A DNA stretch of 60,899 nucleotides from Bacteroidota bacterium (lineage in GTDB: Bacteria; Bacteroidota; Ignavibacteria; Ignavibacteriales; SURF-24), in the NCBI GenBank assembly GCA_030706145.1, contig JAUZPB010000016.1, positions 1-60,899 of the forward strand, given 5' to 3'. The notes beneath the pieces were generated by a model. The model worked only from the letters and a program-made list of their open reading frames with translations. It searched no databases and was not told the origin of the DNA. Shown here in pieces: positions 43,344 to 52,372 of this stretch. The position numbers and the translations under genes were made by a program. The number at the start of each line of letters is the position of its first letter. Position 1 is the first letter of the stretch.

Positions 43344-43563
43344 AATAATTCCTTCCTCTCTCTCTATAAACACTCCTGCCGTATATATAATTATGGATAA
43401 TTTTATAAATGATCAACACAAAATTTCAAAACCATCCTGCGAAAGCCTATTTATATTTTTCTTTCAACAGCAAAAATAATGAGTGAAAATAATGGACTCT
43501 TTGTTTTCTCTTCTGCTTTTTTTTTATAAATTGTAAAATATAAGCAATTTGTCAGGGATTCTA

Positions 43564-44538
43564 ATGCACTTAGAAAAGTATAATTTAATTATCATTGGTG
43601 CCGGTCCGATTGGTCTGGCATGTGCTGTTGAAGCTGAGAAAAAAAAGTTGAGCTATCTTGTCATTGAAGCTGGATGTCTGGTAAACTCACTTTTTAACTA
43701 TCCTGTTAATATGACATTCTTTTCTACTTCCGATAGACTGGAGATAGGTGAAGTGCCATTTATTTCCCATGGATATAAACCTACACGTTCCGAGGCTTTG
43801 GAATACTATAGAAGAGTTGCTCTTTCCTGGGACCTGAACATAAGGTACTACGAAAGTGTCTTGGGAGCCGAAGAATTTAACAGCGCCTTTAAAGTAAAAA
43901 CAACTAAGGCTAGTTATCTTACAGATAATATTATTGTTTCAACAGGATTCTATGGAAGACCTAACCTTATGGGCATTGCAGGAGAAGACCTGCCCAAAGT
44001 AAAGCATTACTTTAAGGAACCACACCCCTATATAGGACAAAAGATCATTGTTGTAGGCGGCGGGAATTCTTCTGTAGATGCTGCATTGGAGACTTTTCGC
44101 AAAGGTGCCAATGTTACTATGGTTATTATGACAAATGAGCTAGATAGTGGGGTCAAATATTGGGTGAGACCTGATATAGAAAACAGAATAAAAGAGGGAT
44201 CTATAAGGGCATATTTTAACTCGACAATAAAAATCATACGCGAAAGGGAAGTTGAAATTTGTACTCCTCAGGGGGAAAAGACAATCGAAAATGATTATGT
44301 CCTGGCTATGACGGGCTACCAGCCAGACTATGAACTCCTAAATAGACTCGGCATCGAGTTTTCATGTGATAGTATTAAAGAACCTGTCTACGATAAGCAA
44401 ACATTCGAGACTAATAAAAAAGGAATTTTTCTGGCCGGATGCGTTTGCGGAGGAATGAATACGAGTAAATGGAATATTGAGTCTTCTAGATATCATGCCA
44501 AGAATATTGTTGAATATCTTGTACTTAGATACCAGTGA
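43564..44538 (+). CDS. ypdA: YpdA-family flavin oxidoreductase (putative bacillithiol disulfide reductase)
   Basis: This 324-residue protein binds FAD (IIGAGPIGLACAVEAEKK at about 10-27) and NADPH (VVGGGNSSVDAALETFRKGANVTMV). It has the YpdA-type substrate face: NYPVNMTFFSTSDRLEIGEVPF and the end GCVCGGMNTSKWNIESSRYHA. YpdA reduces oxidised bacillithiol in Firmicutes, and Chlorobiota use a methylated bacillithiol, so a low-molecular-weight thiol system is implied. There is no thioredoxin-reductase CxxC in the usual place. ATG 43564 is preceded by AGGGA; a TTG five codons earlier is less likely. Confidence 0.87.
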   Translation: MHLEKYNLIIIGAGPIGLACAVEAEKKKLSYLVIEAGCLVNSLFNYPVNMTFFSTSDRLEIGEVPFISHGYKPTRSEALEYYRRVALSWDLNIRYYESVLGAEEFNSAFKVKTTKASYLTDNIIVSTGFYGRPNLMGIAGEDLPKVKHYFKEPHPYIGQKIIVVGGGNSSVDAALETFRKGANVTMVIMTNELDSGVKYWVRPDIENRIKEGSIRAYFNSTIKIIREREVEICTPQGEKTIENDYVLAMTGYQPDYELLNRLGIEFSCDSIKEPVYDKQTFETNKKGIFLAGCVCGGMNTSKWNIESSRYHAKNIVEYLVLRYQ

Positions 44539-44555
44539 CTTAAGAATTATCTCTG

Positions 44556-46073
44556 CTATTGGGGACTCTTTTTTACCGGCTCGGGGGGAACTCGTAGGTT
44601 ACCATACCATTTGAGAAACATGCCTGCCGAATGATCATTTTCACTATTGCTGCTTTTTATTTGCAGATAGGTGAAATTATTCTGAGGATTGCTTTTATCT
44701 TCATCTGGAATTGGAAACCATGCCCCGGTATTATAAAAGCTTCTCCCGTTCTCCTCAAAGCTTGCCGCATGATGTGTGTGCCCGAAAGTTACAAGCTTAA
44801 GTTGAGTGTTTTCAGCTAACTTTTTCCTTGCAAATTGATCAAGTCTGGAATGTTCTTCAAGATTCATGTATGCACTGCTGCTGCTTATGGCAAATGAGAG
44901 AAATGAAAAGATCATATTCTCTATTGTGTTTGCTCCAGGGATCTTGAAATATTTTGAAATAGTAAGCCTGGGTTGTTCTATGGAGTCTAACTTCATACCG
45001 ACGGGTTCAACTATATTCCAGAACTTGTCTATCAGGTATAAAACCGGCAGGAATATTGTAAGTCCAATAAGTAGTACTCTACCAAAAAGGTATCTGTAAT
45101 ATCTCATCGGTATTATTAAAAAAAGTACTGGTATATGCTGAAGAAGTGCTTTTATTCCTACAAAAAAACGCTTTTCGATTAATAGTGGAAGTATATTTTT
45201 CTTTTCACGCACATGCTTAAAAGGCGGATGAGCAATTTCTATATGATTAAAAAGATAACGGTTAAAAAAAGAACCGAATGGAATGTTTAACTCCTCTTTG
45301 TTCTTTAGAACAGGACCACCAATACAGTGACAAAGCTTATCATATTTGTGACCATGTTCTATGTAATACATATTATCTAATATCAGTGTATCATCAATAA
45401 AATGTATCTTTGAAAGAACTCCTTCCAAAAGGACATCTTCCAGTCCTTTTATTTTCTGCAAGCTAAGACTTTCTGCAAAATAAAGTCTTAAGAAATTTCT
45501 TACAGCAGGCCAGTAAAATTCTAGATCATGATTTCCCTTTATTATTATAAGGCTGTTACCCTCTCCAAGCCACTGTGTCAGGGCAAAAAAAATACTTTGA
45601 TGCTCCTGAACTACAAGGTTAAGTTTCCAGACAGATTTGTAGTCACTTGTATTTAACCCGTAACGGATCTCTCTTTTTGAGATTGATGACTTAAGAAGGC
45701 TTAAATCTTTTTCAACACCGATCTTTTTAAGTATATTCTGCCACTGGTAGAAATCATCTTCTGATTCAGGTATAGCTATTATTCTAAGGAAATCAATAAA
45801 ATCACCGTTTATGATAAGCATTCCTTTGCCGGGGGGCGTTTTGTCTCTGATGTAGTCAAGGAACTTTACAAACGATAGATCATCTTCGGGTTTATCTGCT
45901 GTGTAATTTGTTCTATGCATATAATCGGGTTCAACTGTAAGATGAAGATCACTTACAATAAAGACATCCTTACCTTGACAACTAAGAAATATTTTAGAGC
46001 TTCCATATTCAGGAGCAGTGCCATTTTTTTCACAGTCTAAAAGCAACCGGCTTACCTTGATTGAATAATCCAT
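44556..46073 (-). CDS. Metallophosphoesterase with a membrane segment
   Basis: This 505-residue calcineurin-like phosphoesterase shows all metal-site blocks: SDLHL, NGDFIDF, KGNHDLEFYWP and GHTHHAA with TGAW after it. A hydrophobic stretch at about residues 310-350 (VLFLIIPMRYYRYLFGRVLLIGLTIFLPVL) suggests membrane attachment within an insertion between the blocks. The substrate is unknown; lipid-linked or nucleotide substrates are typical of membrane-bound relatives. It is convergent with ypdA with only 17 bases between stop codons. Confidence 0.85.
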   Translation of the reverse strand: MDYSIKVSRLLLDCEKNGTAPEYGSSKIFLSCQGKDVFIVSDLHLTVEPDYMHRTNYTADKPEDDLSFVKFLDYIRDKTPPGKGMLIINGDFIDFLRIIAIPESEDDFYQWQNILKKIGVEKDLSLLKSSISKREIRYGLNTSDYKSVWKLNLVVQEHQSIFFALTQWLGEGNSLIIIKGNHDLEFYWPAVRNFLRLYFAESLSLQKIKGLEDVLLEGVLSKIHFIDDTLILDNMYYIEHGHKYDKLCHCIGGPVLKNKEELNIPFGSFFNRYLFNHIEIAHPPFKHVREKKNILPLLIEKRFFVGIKALLQHIPVLFLIIPMRYYRYLFGRVLLIGLTIFLPVLYLIDKFWNIVEPVGMKLDSIEQPRLTISKYFKIPGANTIENMIFSFLSFAISSSSAYMNLEEHSRLDQFARKKLAENTQLKLVTFGHTHHAASFEENGRSFYNTGAWFPIPDEDKSNPQNNFTYLQIKSSNSENDHSAGMFLKWYGNLRVPPEPVKKSPQ

Positions 46074-46239
46074 CGGTTCGTATCCTAATTAAAAAGTTTT
46101 TGCAAACTATAGCATAGACAACTTTATTAGCCTGCTTTTTGCCCTCTCTAAGGACATGTTATTTCATGGATAATTCAATCTACTTACAATCAATTCAATA
46201 TTGCAATGCTTTTTTCCCTGTAAAGCATAATTGTGATAT

Positions 46240-47081
46240 TTATCTGTTTATCTTATCAGGAGAAAATTCAAGGTAATTTATTCCATTATATTTTATGAAT
46301 CTATTAAGCAGTCCACTTGGATTTGTATAGGGAGCTATATAATCATATGGGATTTTAACAAAGTAAGCCCCATCTTCAGCGGGTGCAACTATTCCGGGAG
46401 GGAATGCAAATTCAATGTAGCCTTCTGTAACTAAAAATAGATTAAGAAAATCTCTATCAAGTGAGCGTATCTTTTTATCTTCTATCCATAAAGCATTCTG
46501 ACCTAAGAGATCCTTCATTGCGTATTCTGATAATTTCTGTATATAGTCTGTGTTCGGTAAGAAAAGATCAGAGAGTTTAATGTTTTGGAAGGAATTGTCT
46601 TTTAATTCAATGTTTGATGTACTAAAGGATACATCTGGCTTGTCGGAAATGGAATATTCATCTTTTCGTATTAAAAGGCTTAGAAAGTCTTCTGAATAGT
46701 AGCTGACAATATAGTTTACCTGATACTGCCATCCCAGAAAAATATTTGTCTTATTAAAGACTAACTGGTCCTCTTTCCTTATAACGAAGTTATTTATAAT
46801 TTCCGAATTTATGTCGTTTATCCATAAGTTCAACTGTTGCCAGGGAGCCTTTGGCTTTAAGAACTGGGGAATACTGGCTTGTGCCTTAATAAAACCGGTC
46901 TCCTGACTTAAGACCAGATATTCAGCAACTTTCTTTATTCGGAATTTCCGTCAGGTTTTCGAGCTCGTTTTTATTCCTATTCCCTTTGGGCATATTGGTA
47001 TCTTTCTTAAAAAGAAAAATTTTTTCGGGTTTGCTTTCTATAAGAAATCTATTCCTAAGGGAACTATTAACACTTTTAACT
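46240..47081 (-). pseudogene. Frameshifted DUF3298-type (RsiV-like) protein gene
   Basis: The downstream part is a clean frame encoding the DUF3298 end: FLVTEGYIEFAFPPGIVAPAEDGAYFVKIPYD. Read on the minus strand, the coding signal continues upstream of the apparent start in changing frames. First comes …FLIESKPEKIFLFKKDTNMPKG, stopped at 46977-46979. Then …NKNELENLTEIPNKE, stopped at 46922-46924. Then KVAEYLVLSQETGFIKAQASIPQF, which runs into the long frame. Two single-base indels, near 46980-46990 and 46925-46950, explain this. No start codon or signal peptide is evident at the upstream end. It is either a decayed gene or carries sequence errors. Confidence 0.6.
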
Positions 47082-47222
47082 TATTGTACTTTTATACCGG
47101 GGCCGTTTTATCTGAGCAGTATTGAATGTAAAGACTCTTGACCTTATATTGTTATGCTATTAAGAACTAAAGAAAAATTAGAAATTCATAAAAAGGTCAA
47201 TTTCATAGAAAAGGTAAAATAG

Positions 47223-47681
47223 ATGACGAAAACACAAATCTGGGTAGCTGCATTTTTAGGATTATTCCTTATTCTTTTTGGCATTTCATACATTACCAGA
47301 GTCGATAATTCTTCTCTGACATCTTCCCCGGGAGGAGATAGTGGCGCTATGACTCCTTCGGGCAGTAGTAATGCAGAAAACAGGAATATTGAGCAGGCAG
47401 GTAAGGAATTAAGCGCCATGGCGCTTATTAAAAATAATGGCTGTTTAGCTTGCCACGGACAAGACCTCAAGGGGAGCAGACTTGCCCCTGCGCTTGTTAA
47501 TCTGAAGGATAACTGGAGCCGGGATGAGCTGATTGCTTACCTAAGAAATCCATCTTCATTTATGGATAAGGATCGCCTGAAAAGCTATAAGCAAAAGTAT
47601 AGCTCGACTATTATGCCTTCATATAGTCACATTGATATTAAGGACCTTGGAAAGATTGCCGATTATCTTATTAGGCTCTGA
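47223..47681 (+). CDS. Membrane-anchored monoheme cytochrome c
   Basis: This 152-residue protein has an uncleaved-looking N-terminal anchor (residues about 8-27) and a Ser/Gly-rich linker. The cytochrome c domain has heme-binding CLACH at about 75-79 and the likely axial Met in IMPSYSHI. LAPALVNLKDNWSRDELIAYLRNPSSF between them is typical of cbb3/caa3-related small cytochromes. It is a single gene, so its electron partners are not shown. Heme comes from the operon described above. Confidence 0.9.
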   Translation: MTKTQIWVAAFLGLFLILFGISYITRVDNSSLTSSPGGDSGAMTPSGSSNAENRNIEQAGKELSAMALIKNNGCLACHGQDLKGSRLAPALVNLKDNWSRDELIAYLRNPSSFMDKDRLKSYKQKYSSTIMPSYSHIDIKDLGKIADYLIRL

Positions 47682-47696
47682 TAGGACTCCTCTTTT

Positions 47697-47727
47697 CACC
47701 TCATCCCCTTTTATTAGGGGAGAGGTG
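47697..47727. repeat. Intergenic palindromic hairpin
   Basis: CACCTCATCCCC (47697-47708) and GGGGAGAGGTG (47717-47727) form a stem with one bulge, between the convergent cytochrome and hslU genes. Neither strand has a T-run, so it resembles a dispersed palindromic element more than a simple terminator. Confidence 0.6.
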
Positions 47728-47760
47728 TAAAGAAGGGGCTAAATTTTTACAAAATATATC

Positions 47761-49146
47761 TTATAGAATGTATTTGCTTAGGTCGCGGTTAGTTACAATT
47801 CTTTCTAACTTATCTTTAACCATTTTCCCATCAACGTTGACCGCAGCTTCGGGAAGAACATCTGGTACATTAAAGAGTATATCATCAAGTAGCGTCGTCA
47901 AGATCGTGTGCAGCCTTCTTGCGCCAATGTTTTCAACCTGCTCGTTTACAATTGTTGCAATGCGGGCAACTTCTTTAATGCCGTCTTCAGTAAAATCAAT
48001 ACTAACTCCCTCTGTATTAAGAAGAGCAGAATACTGCTTTAGCAGTGCATTTTGCGGAAGTGTGAGTATCTTTACAAAATCTTCTTCTGTTAGGCTTTTC
48101 AATTCTACCCTGATCGGGAACCTTCCCTGAAGCTCTGGTATTAGGTCCGACGGCTTTGCAATGTGGAAAGCACCCGAGGCAATGAATAAAATATGGTCTG
48201 TCTTAACTACACCATATTTTGTATTTACACTGGAGCCTTCAACTATAGGAAGAAGATCCCTTTGCACGCCTTCACGCGAAACGTCCGGTCCCTGCGCTTT
48301 GCCTTGCGCTCCTGCTATTTTATCTATCTCATCTACAAAGACAATACCGGACTCCTGCACACGTGCAATGGCTTCTTTCTGTACTGCATCCATGTCAATG
48401 AGTTTCTGTGCCTCTTCCTGTGCAATAAGTCCTTTTGCCTCTTTTATTGGGGTTTTCCTCTTCTTTTTCTTCTTTGGCATAATATTACTCATTATCTCTT
48501 GAATATTAATGCCCATATCGTCAAAACCAAAAGGTCCCAAGACCTGCATGCCTACTCCGCCATTTGCAGTAGCAACATCATATTCTACAAGTTTGTCATC
48601 AAGCTCACCATTGCGAAGTTTACTGCGCATCCACTCGCGCGTCTTCTGGTTCTGATAAACTTCATCATCCTCATCCTGCTGCCCTTCGGTCTGTGGCGTT
48701 GAAGTTGGCTTTTTAACAGGTGGAATAAGCATATCAAGTATCTTGTCTTCGGCAATCCTTTCTGCCTTTTCCTTTACCTCTTCAGTCTTTTCAGCTTTGA
48801 CCATGTTTACTGCAATCTCTGTCAGGTCGCGGATCATCGATTCAACATCCCGCCCTACATAACCGACTTCAGTATACTTTGATGCTTCGACCTTTATGAA
48901 AGGGGCTCCTGAAAGCTTTGCAAGCCTCCTTGCAATTTCAGTCTTTCCTACCCCTGTCGGACCAATTAATATTATGTTGTTAGGAAGTATCTCTTCTTTA
49001 AGTTTTTCTTCAACCTGCTGCCGTCTCCAGCGGTTTCTCAAGGCAATAGCTACTGCGCGTTTTGCCTCATCCTGCCCTATGATAAATTTATCTAACTCCC
49101 TGACTATCTGTGTAGGTGTTAAACTTTTCATTACATCATTTCTCAT
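47761..49146 (-). CDS. hslU: ATP-dependent protease ATPase subunit HslU
   Basis: This 461-residue AAA+ unfoldase feeds proteins to HslV. Walker A is GPTGVGKTE, Walker [11 protein letters not shown], the pore motif [10 protein letters not shown], and the sensor-2 end is ARRLHT. The I-domain (about residues 145-250) includes a Lys-rich loop [10 protein letters not shown]. The C-terminus ends in …DLSKYIL, matching the tail that activates HslV. It follows hslV by 12 bases; ATG 49146 has GGAAA upstream and an alternative ATG lies five codons in. Confidence 0.97.
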   Translation of the reverse strand: MRNDVMKSLTPTQIVRELDKFIIGQDEAKRAVAIALRNRWRRQQVEEKLKEEILPNNIILIGPTGVGKTEIARRLAKLSGAPFIKVEASKYTEVGYVGRDVESMIRDLTEIAVNMVKAEKTEEVKEKAERIAEDKILDMLIPPVKKPTSTPQTEGQQDEDDEVYQNQKTREWMRSKLRNGELDDKLVEYDVATANGGVGMQVLGPFGFDDMGINIQEIMSNIMPKKKKKRKTPIKEAKGLIAQEEAQKLIDMDAVQKEAIARVQESGIVFVDEIDKIAGAQGKAQGPDVSREGVQRDLLPIVEGSSVNTKYGVVKTDHILFIASGAFHIAKPSDLIPELQGRFPIRVELKSLTEEDFVKILTLPQNALLKQYSALLNTEGVSIDFTEDGIKEVARIATIVNEQVENIGARRLHTILTTLLDDILFNVPDVLPEAAVNVDGKMVKDKLERIVTNRDLSKYIL

Positions 49147-49158
49147 TTCAATTTCCGT

Positions 49159-49725
49159 TTATTTTTCTATAGTCTCGACATTAATTTTATCGTTTGTGTA
49201 TATGCAGATATCTGCTGCTGTCTTTAAGGCTTCCGAGACAATTTCCTTTGCAGAAAGGTTGCTGTACTTCTTCAGCATTTTAGCTGCAGCTAAAGCATAC
49301 ATTCCACCAGAACCTATGGCTACTATTTTATCGTCCGGCTCAATAACATCTCCTGTACCTGAGATAACAAATGCCTGATCTTCTGATAATACAGCCAACA
49401 TTGCCTCTAAGCGGCGCAGGTACTTATCTGTGCGCCAGTCCTTTGCAAGTTCTACTGCTGCACGGCTTACGTTACCTCTGTACTGCTCGAGTTTCTCTTC
49501 AAATCTTTCAAGCAGTGTAAATGCATCGGCTGCCGATCCTGCAAAACCGCATATGACTTTGCCATTGTATAACTTTCTGATCTTCATCGAGTTATGTTTT
49601 ACAACCGTGTTACCTAAGGTAACCTGTCCGTCACCACCTATTGCAGCAACTCCGTTATGTATTATTCCAACTATTGTAGTTGAACGAATTTTCTGCCCCA
49701 AATTAAATCTCCTTTTTTTTCTCAT
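49159..49725 (-). CDS. hslV: ATP-dependent protease peptidase subunit HslV
   Basis: This 188-residue proteasome-like peptidase has a short propeptide. The mature N-terminal Thr is about residue 16 (RSTTIVGI), slightly longer than the one-residue form of E. coli. Lys ([12 protein letters not shown]) and [12 protein letters not shown] complete the family picture. It is first in the hslVU operon. The 320-base upstream region has AT-rich sequence but no promoter match I trust. Confidence 0.97.
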   Translation of the reverse strand: MRKKRRFNLGQKIRSTTIVGIIHNGVAAIGGDGQVTLGNTVVKHNSMKIRKLYNGKVICGFAGSAADAFTLLERFEEKLEQYRGNVSRAAVELAKDWRTDKYLRRLEAMLAVLSEDQAFVISGTGDVIEPDDKIVAIGSGGMYALAAAKMLKKYSNLSAKEIVSEALKTAADICIYTNDKINVETIEK

Positions 49726-49984
49726 TCGTCCGTTGCCCGTTTGTTTTTACCTTTGCCAAAAAATAGGATTTAACAAAGACTTAGTAAGGACTTTTATATA
49801 TATAATATTTATATACTTAAAAATAAGTCAAAATTCCCTTTAATGCTCGCTCTTTCGTATTTTAAACGGAATTATTAACCTAACGGTTCTCTAAAGGATA
49901 ATATTCTTTTCATAGCTCTATAAATGTAATCTTAAAATGTAGTCTTATTAAAGGTATTTTATATAATAGAAGGCAAAAGAGGGG
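49726..49984. other. AT-rich control region upstream of hslV
   Basis: About 260 bases with no gene. It contains a TATATATATAATATTTATATA stretch near 49796-49816 but no clear promoter pair, and no CIRCE-like inverted repeat. Confidence 0.4.
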
Positions 49985-50012
49985 AAAATAAAAGGGATAT
50001 AACCATCTTGCG
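49985..50012 (-). terminator. Terminator after rpoN
   Basis: ATATCCC/GGGATAT arms (49994-50012), followed on the minus strand by TTTTATTTTCCCC. Confidence 0.72.
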
Positions 50013-50048
50013 ATCATATCCCGTAAAAATCTTTTACTACTCTTTTTT

Positions 50049-51533
50049 TTACAACTCTTTCCTTAGCCGTGCGACCGGAATTCTCAGCTGTTCCCTGTAC
50101 TTAGCGACTGTCCTTCGTGCAATGTGTATTCCCTTGTCATTTAGTAGTTCGGCTATCTTATCGTCGCTATGTGGATTGTCTTTTGGTTCAGTATCGCAAA
50201 TCTCTTTAATAAGCTCCTTTATATGCTTGTTTGATATTTCTTCACCTGTATCGGTTGAAAGTCCTTCACTGAAGAAGTATTTCAGTTCATGGATCCCGAC
50301 AGGACTCTGTACATACTTACCATTTACAACACGGCTAATTGTAGAGATATCCATTCCTATTTCTTCGGCTATATCTTTATAGATCATTGGCTTTAAGGCT
50401 TTAGGCCCAAGTTCGAAAAAGTTATACTGCTTCTCTACAATTGCACGCATTATCTTCATGAGCGTTTCGCGTCTTTGTTGAATAGATGCAATAAACCACT
50501 TTGCCGACTCGAACTTTTCTCTTAGGAATTTGTGGGTCTCCTTTTCACGGTTTGAAATATTCCTCTTTCGCTTATTGGAGTTCAGCATCTCAAGGTATGT
50601 CGTACTGATAGTCACTGAAGGAACATGACGATCGTTCAATGAAATTATAAAATTGTCATCTACCTTCTCAACTATAAAGTCCGGGGTAATCTGATTTGCC
50701 TGGTCAGATTCAATATTCCCTTCACCTGGTTTCGGATTGAGCTTGTGTATAAGGTTTATTGTCGATTTGAGAGTTTCAGTCGTTAGATTCATGTTCTTCT
50801 GAATTGCATCAAACCGCTTGTTTACAAAGTCATGGTAATGTTTTGACAGAAGTTCTTCGGCTATAAAAGAATAATAAGGATCGAAAGAAGAATTCCTGAT
50901 CTGGACAAGCAGGCATTCCTGCAGATTGCGCGAGGCAATTCCAAGTGGATCGAAGGTCTGTATTTTTTTTAGAAGCTTTTCAGCATCTTCTGCACTTATC
51001 TCAATGTGCTGAAACATGTTCAGTTCGTCTCTAATGCTTTCAAGGTCACGTTTAAGATAACCGTCTTCATCCAGGTTTCCAATTATCTCCTCCCCTAAGG
51101 CAAAAAGCTCTTCAGTCAAAGCAAGTACATGAAGTTGCTCTAATAAGTGTTCGGTCAGAGTTTCCCTGGCTGGCGCTATAGGCTGTATCTTTTCTTCCTC
51201 ACTGCTCCTGTTGTGGTAGTCGATATCGATTTCCGAATCGTTCATGTAGTCTTCAATACCAAACTCGTTGTCCTCACTCCTATCGAAACTATCTTCATCA
51301 GCCTCATCATCTGAGGAAGTCTCCTTTATCTCTTCATCAGGCTTATCTTCATCCTGCTGTACTTCTAGCTCATAATCATCTAAAAGAGTTTCTTCAAGAA
51401 TTGGATTTAGCTCCAATTCAGTTTTTATCCTCTGCTCAAGAGACAATGTATTTAATTGCAGTAGTTTCTGATACTGTATCTGCTGCGGTGAAAGCTTCTG
51501 CAGCTGTGATAATCTTTGATTTAACGATAGCAT
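50049..51533 (-). CDS. rpoN: RNA polymerase sigma-54 factor
   Basis: This 494-residue alternative sigma factor needs enhancer-binding ATPases. The Gln/Leu-rich region I is at the start (LNQRLSQLQKLSPQQIQYQKLLQLNTLSLEQRI). An acidic region II covers about residues 50-115. The core-binding domain is next, and the RpoN box ARRTVAKYRE lies near the end, contacting the -24 element. It follows a DUF3109 gene by one base, so they are co-transcribed. No sigma-54 activator is in the window. Confidence 0.97.
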   Translation of the reverse strand: MLSLNQRLSQLQKLSPQQIQYQKLLQLNTLSLEQRIKTELELNPILEETLLDDYELEVQQDEDKPDEEIKETSSDDEADEDSFDRSEDNEFGIEDYMNDSEIDIDYHNRSSEEEKIQPIAPARETLTEHLLEQLHVLALTEELFALGEEIIGNLDEDGYLKRDLESIRDELNMFQHIEISAEDAEKLLKKIQTFDPLGIASRNLQECLLVQIRNSSFDPYYSFIAEELLSKHYHDFVNKRFDAIQKNMNLTTETLKSTINLIHKLNPKPGEGNIESDQANQITPDFIVEKVDDNFIISLNDRHVPSVTISTTYLEMLNSNKRKRNISNREKETHKFLREKFESAKWFIASIQQRRETLMKIMRAIVEKQYNFFELGPKALKPMIYKDIAEEIGMDISTISRVVNGKYVQSPVGIHELKYFFSEGLSTDTGEEISNKHIKELIKEICDTEPKDNPHSDDKIAELLNDKGIHIARRTVAKYREQLRIPVARLRKEL

Positions 51534-51534
51534 T

Positions 51535-52107
51535 CTACTTCTTTACTTCCCCACTTAATTTATTGTACCATTTTTTGCCATAAAGCCTCAATAATGAATC
51601 CTTGCAAAACTCAGCAATTGTTACATTTAGCTTAGAACCATTTTCAAGGGCCATTTCACATTCATTTATTTTCTCATACCTTAGTATATCTCCCCCGAAC
51701 TTTGAGACTCTAATGGGGAAGAGGTGACAAGAAATAGGTTTTATAAAACTGATTTTTCCGTCCTTATATGCCTTTTCAATTGCACATTTAGCAATGCCGT
51801 CATTTTCGTAATAAACAAATACGCAGGCTCGGTCGTTTAGACTTCTTGTCAGAAGTTCGCCGCTTTTTTCCTCCCAGAAGCCGTTTTTCTCAATCTCTTC
51901 TACGTGCTCCTTAGGAAGATATTCTTTAACTATGGGAAGTGTCTTTTCAATTATGTCGATCTCTTCTTTTAGAAGCGGCGCGCCATACTCGCTTTCCATT
52001 GTACAGCAGGCACCTTTGCATTTGCAAAGATCACAGACAAATTTGACATCCGTAATTTCCCTGTTTAATAATACGTCATCTATCTTAAAAATATGGTCTA
52101 AATACAT
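51535..52107 (-). CDS. DUF3109 cysteine-rich protein
   Basis: This 190-residue protein matches DUF3109, common in Bacteroidota. The N-terminal cluster CDLCKCKGACCTMESEYGAPL holds five cysteines in eleven residues, with further ones in RACVFVY, AKCAIE, ISCHLFPIR, NECEM and FCKDS. This suggests a metal or Fe-S site like the YkgJ group. The function is unknown. It is first in a transcript with rpoN; whether they are functionally linked cannot be said. Confidence 0.87.
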   Translation of the reverse strand: MYLDHIFKIDDVLLNREITDVKFVCDLCKCKGACCTMESEYGAPLLKEEIDIIEKTLPIVKEYLPKEHVEEIEKNGFWEEKSGELLTRSLNDRACVFVYYENDGIAKCAIEKAYKDGKISFIKPISCHLFPIRVSKFGGDILRYEKINECEMALENGSKLNVTIAEFCKDSLLRLYGKKWYNKLSGEVKK

Positions 52108-52260
52108 GCTAGAAGAATAAATTAAAGTTTGGAATAATTTTTGTTAAAAATAGCAATTTTGGTTGTAATAGAAAAGAATATTAAGTAGTTCTTTAGATTA
52201 ATTTTTTTTGCATTGCCTTGAATACTAAAGATCGTAAAGTAGATGAGTAATGTAGCCGTT

Positions 52261-52315
52261 AAAGGCAGGGAAAACAGAGTAGGTCATACTTTTTTCTCTT
52301 TTCCCCGCCTTTTTT
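52261..52315. terminator. Large imperfect hairpin between GH13 and DUF3109 genes
   Basis: AAAGGCaGGGAAAAcAGAG pairs with CTCTTTTCCCcGCCTTT across about 16 bases. The T-run is strong on the plus strand but weak on the minus strand, where the flanking genes lie, so its use as a minus-strand terminator is uncertain. Confidence 0.55.
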
Positions 52316-52372
52316 AGAATGTTTTTTAATACTGTTTTTCCTCTGTCAGGATTCCAGAATGAAAAGATATTT

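Noticed and set aside
47697-47727. Hairpin as a standard terminator
   Set aside because: No T-run on either strand; listed as a palindromic element instead.
48193-48702. 169-codon plus-strand frame opposite hslU
   Set aside because: It is antisense to a clearly conserved gene, has no ribosome-binding site, and translates into low-quality hydrophobic/aromatic sequence.
48896-49378. 160-codon plus-strand frame across the hslV-hslU junction
   Set aside because: It is antisense to two conserved genes; Ser/Ile/Phe-rich shadow translation.
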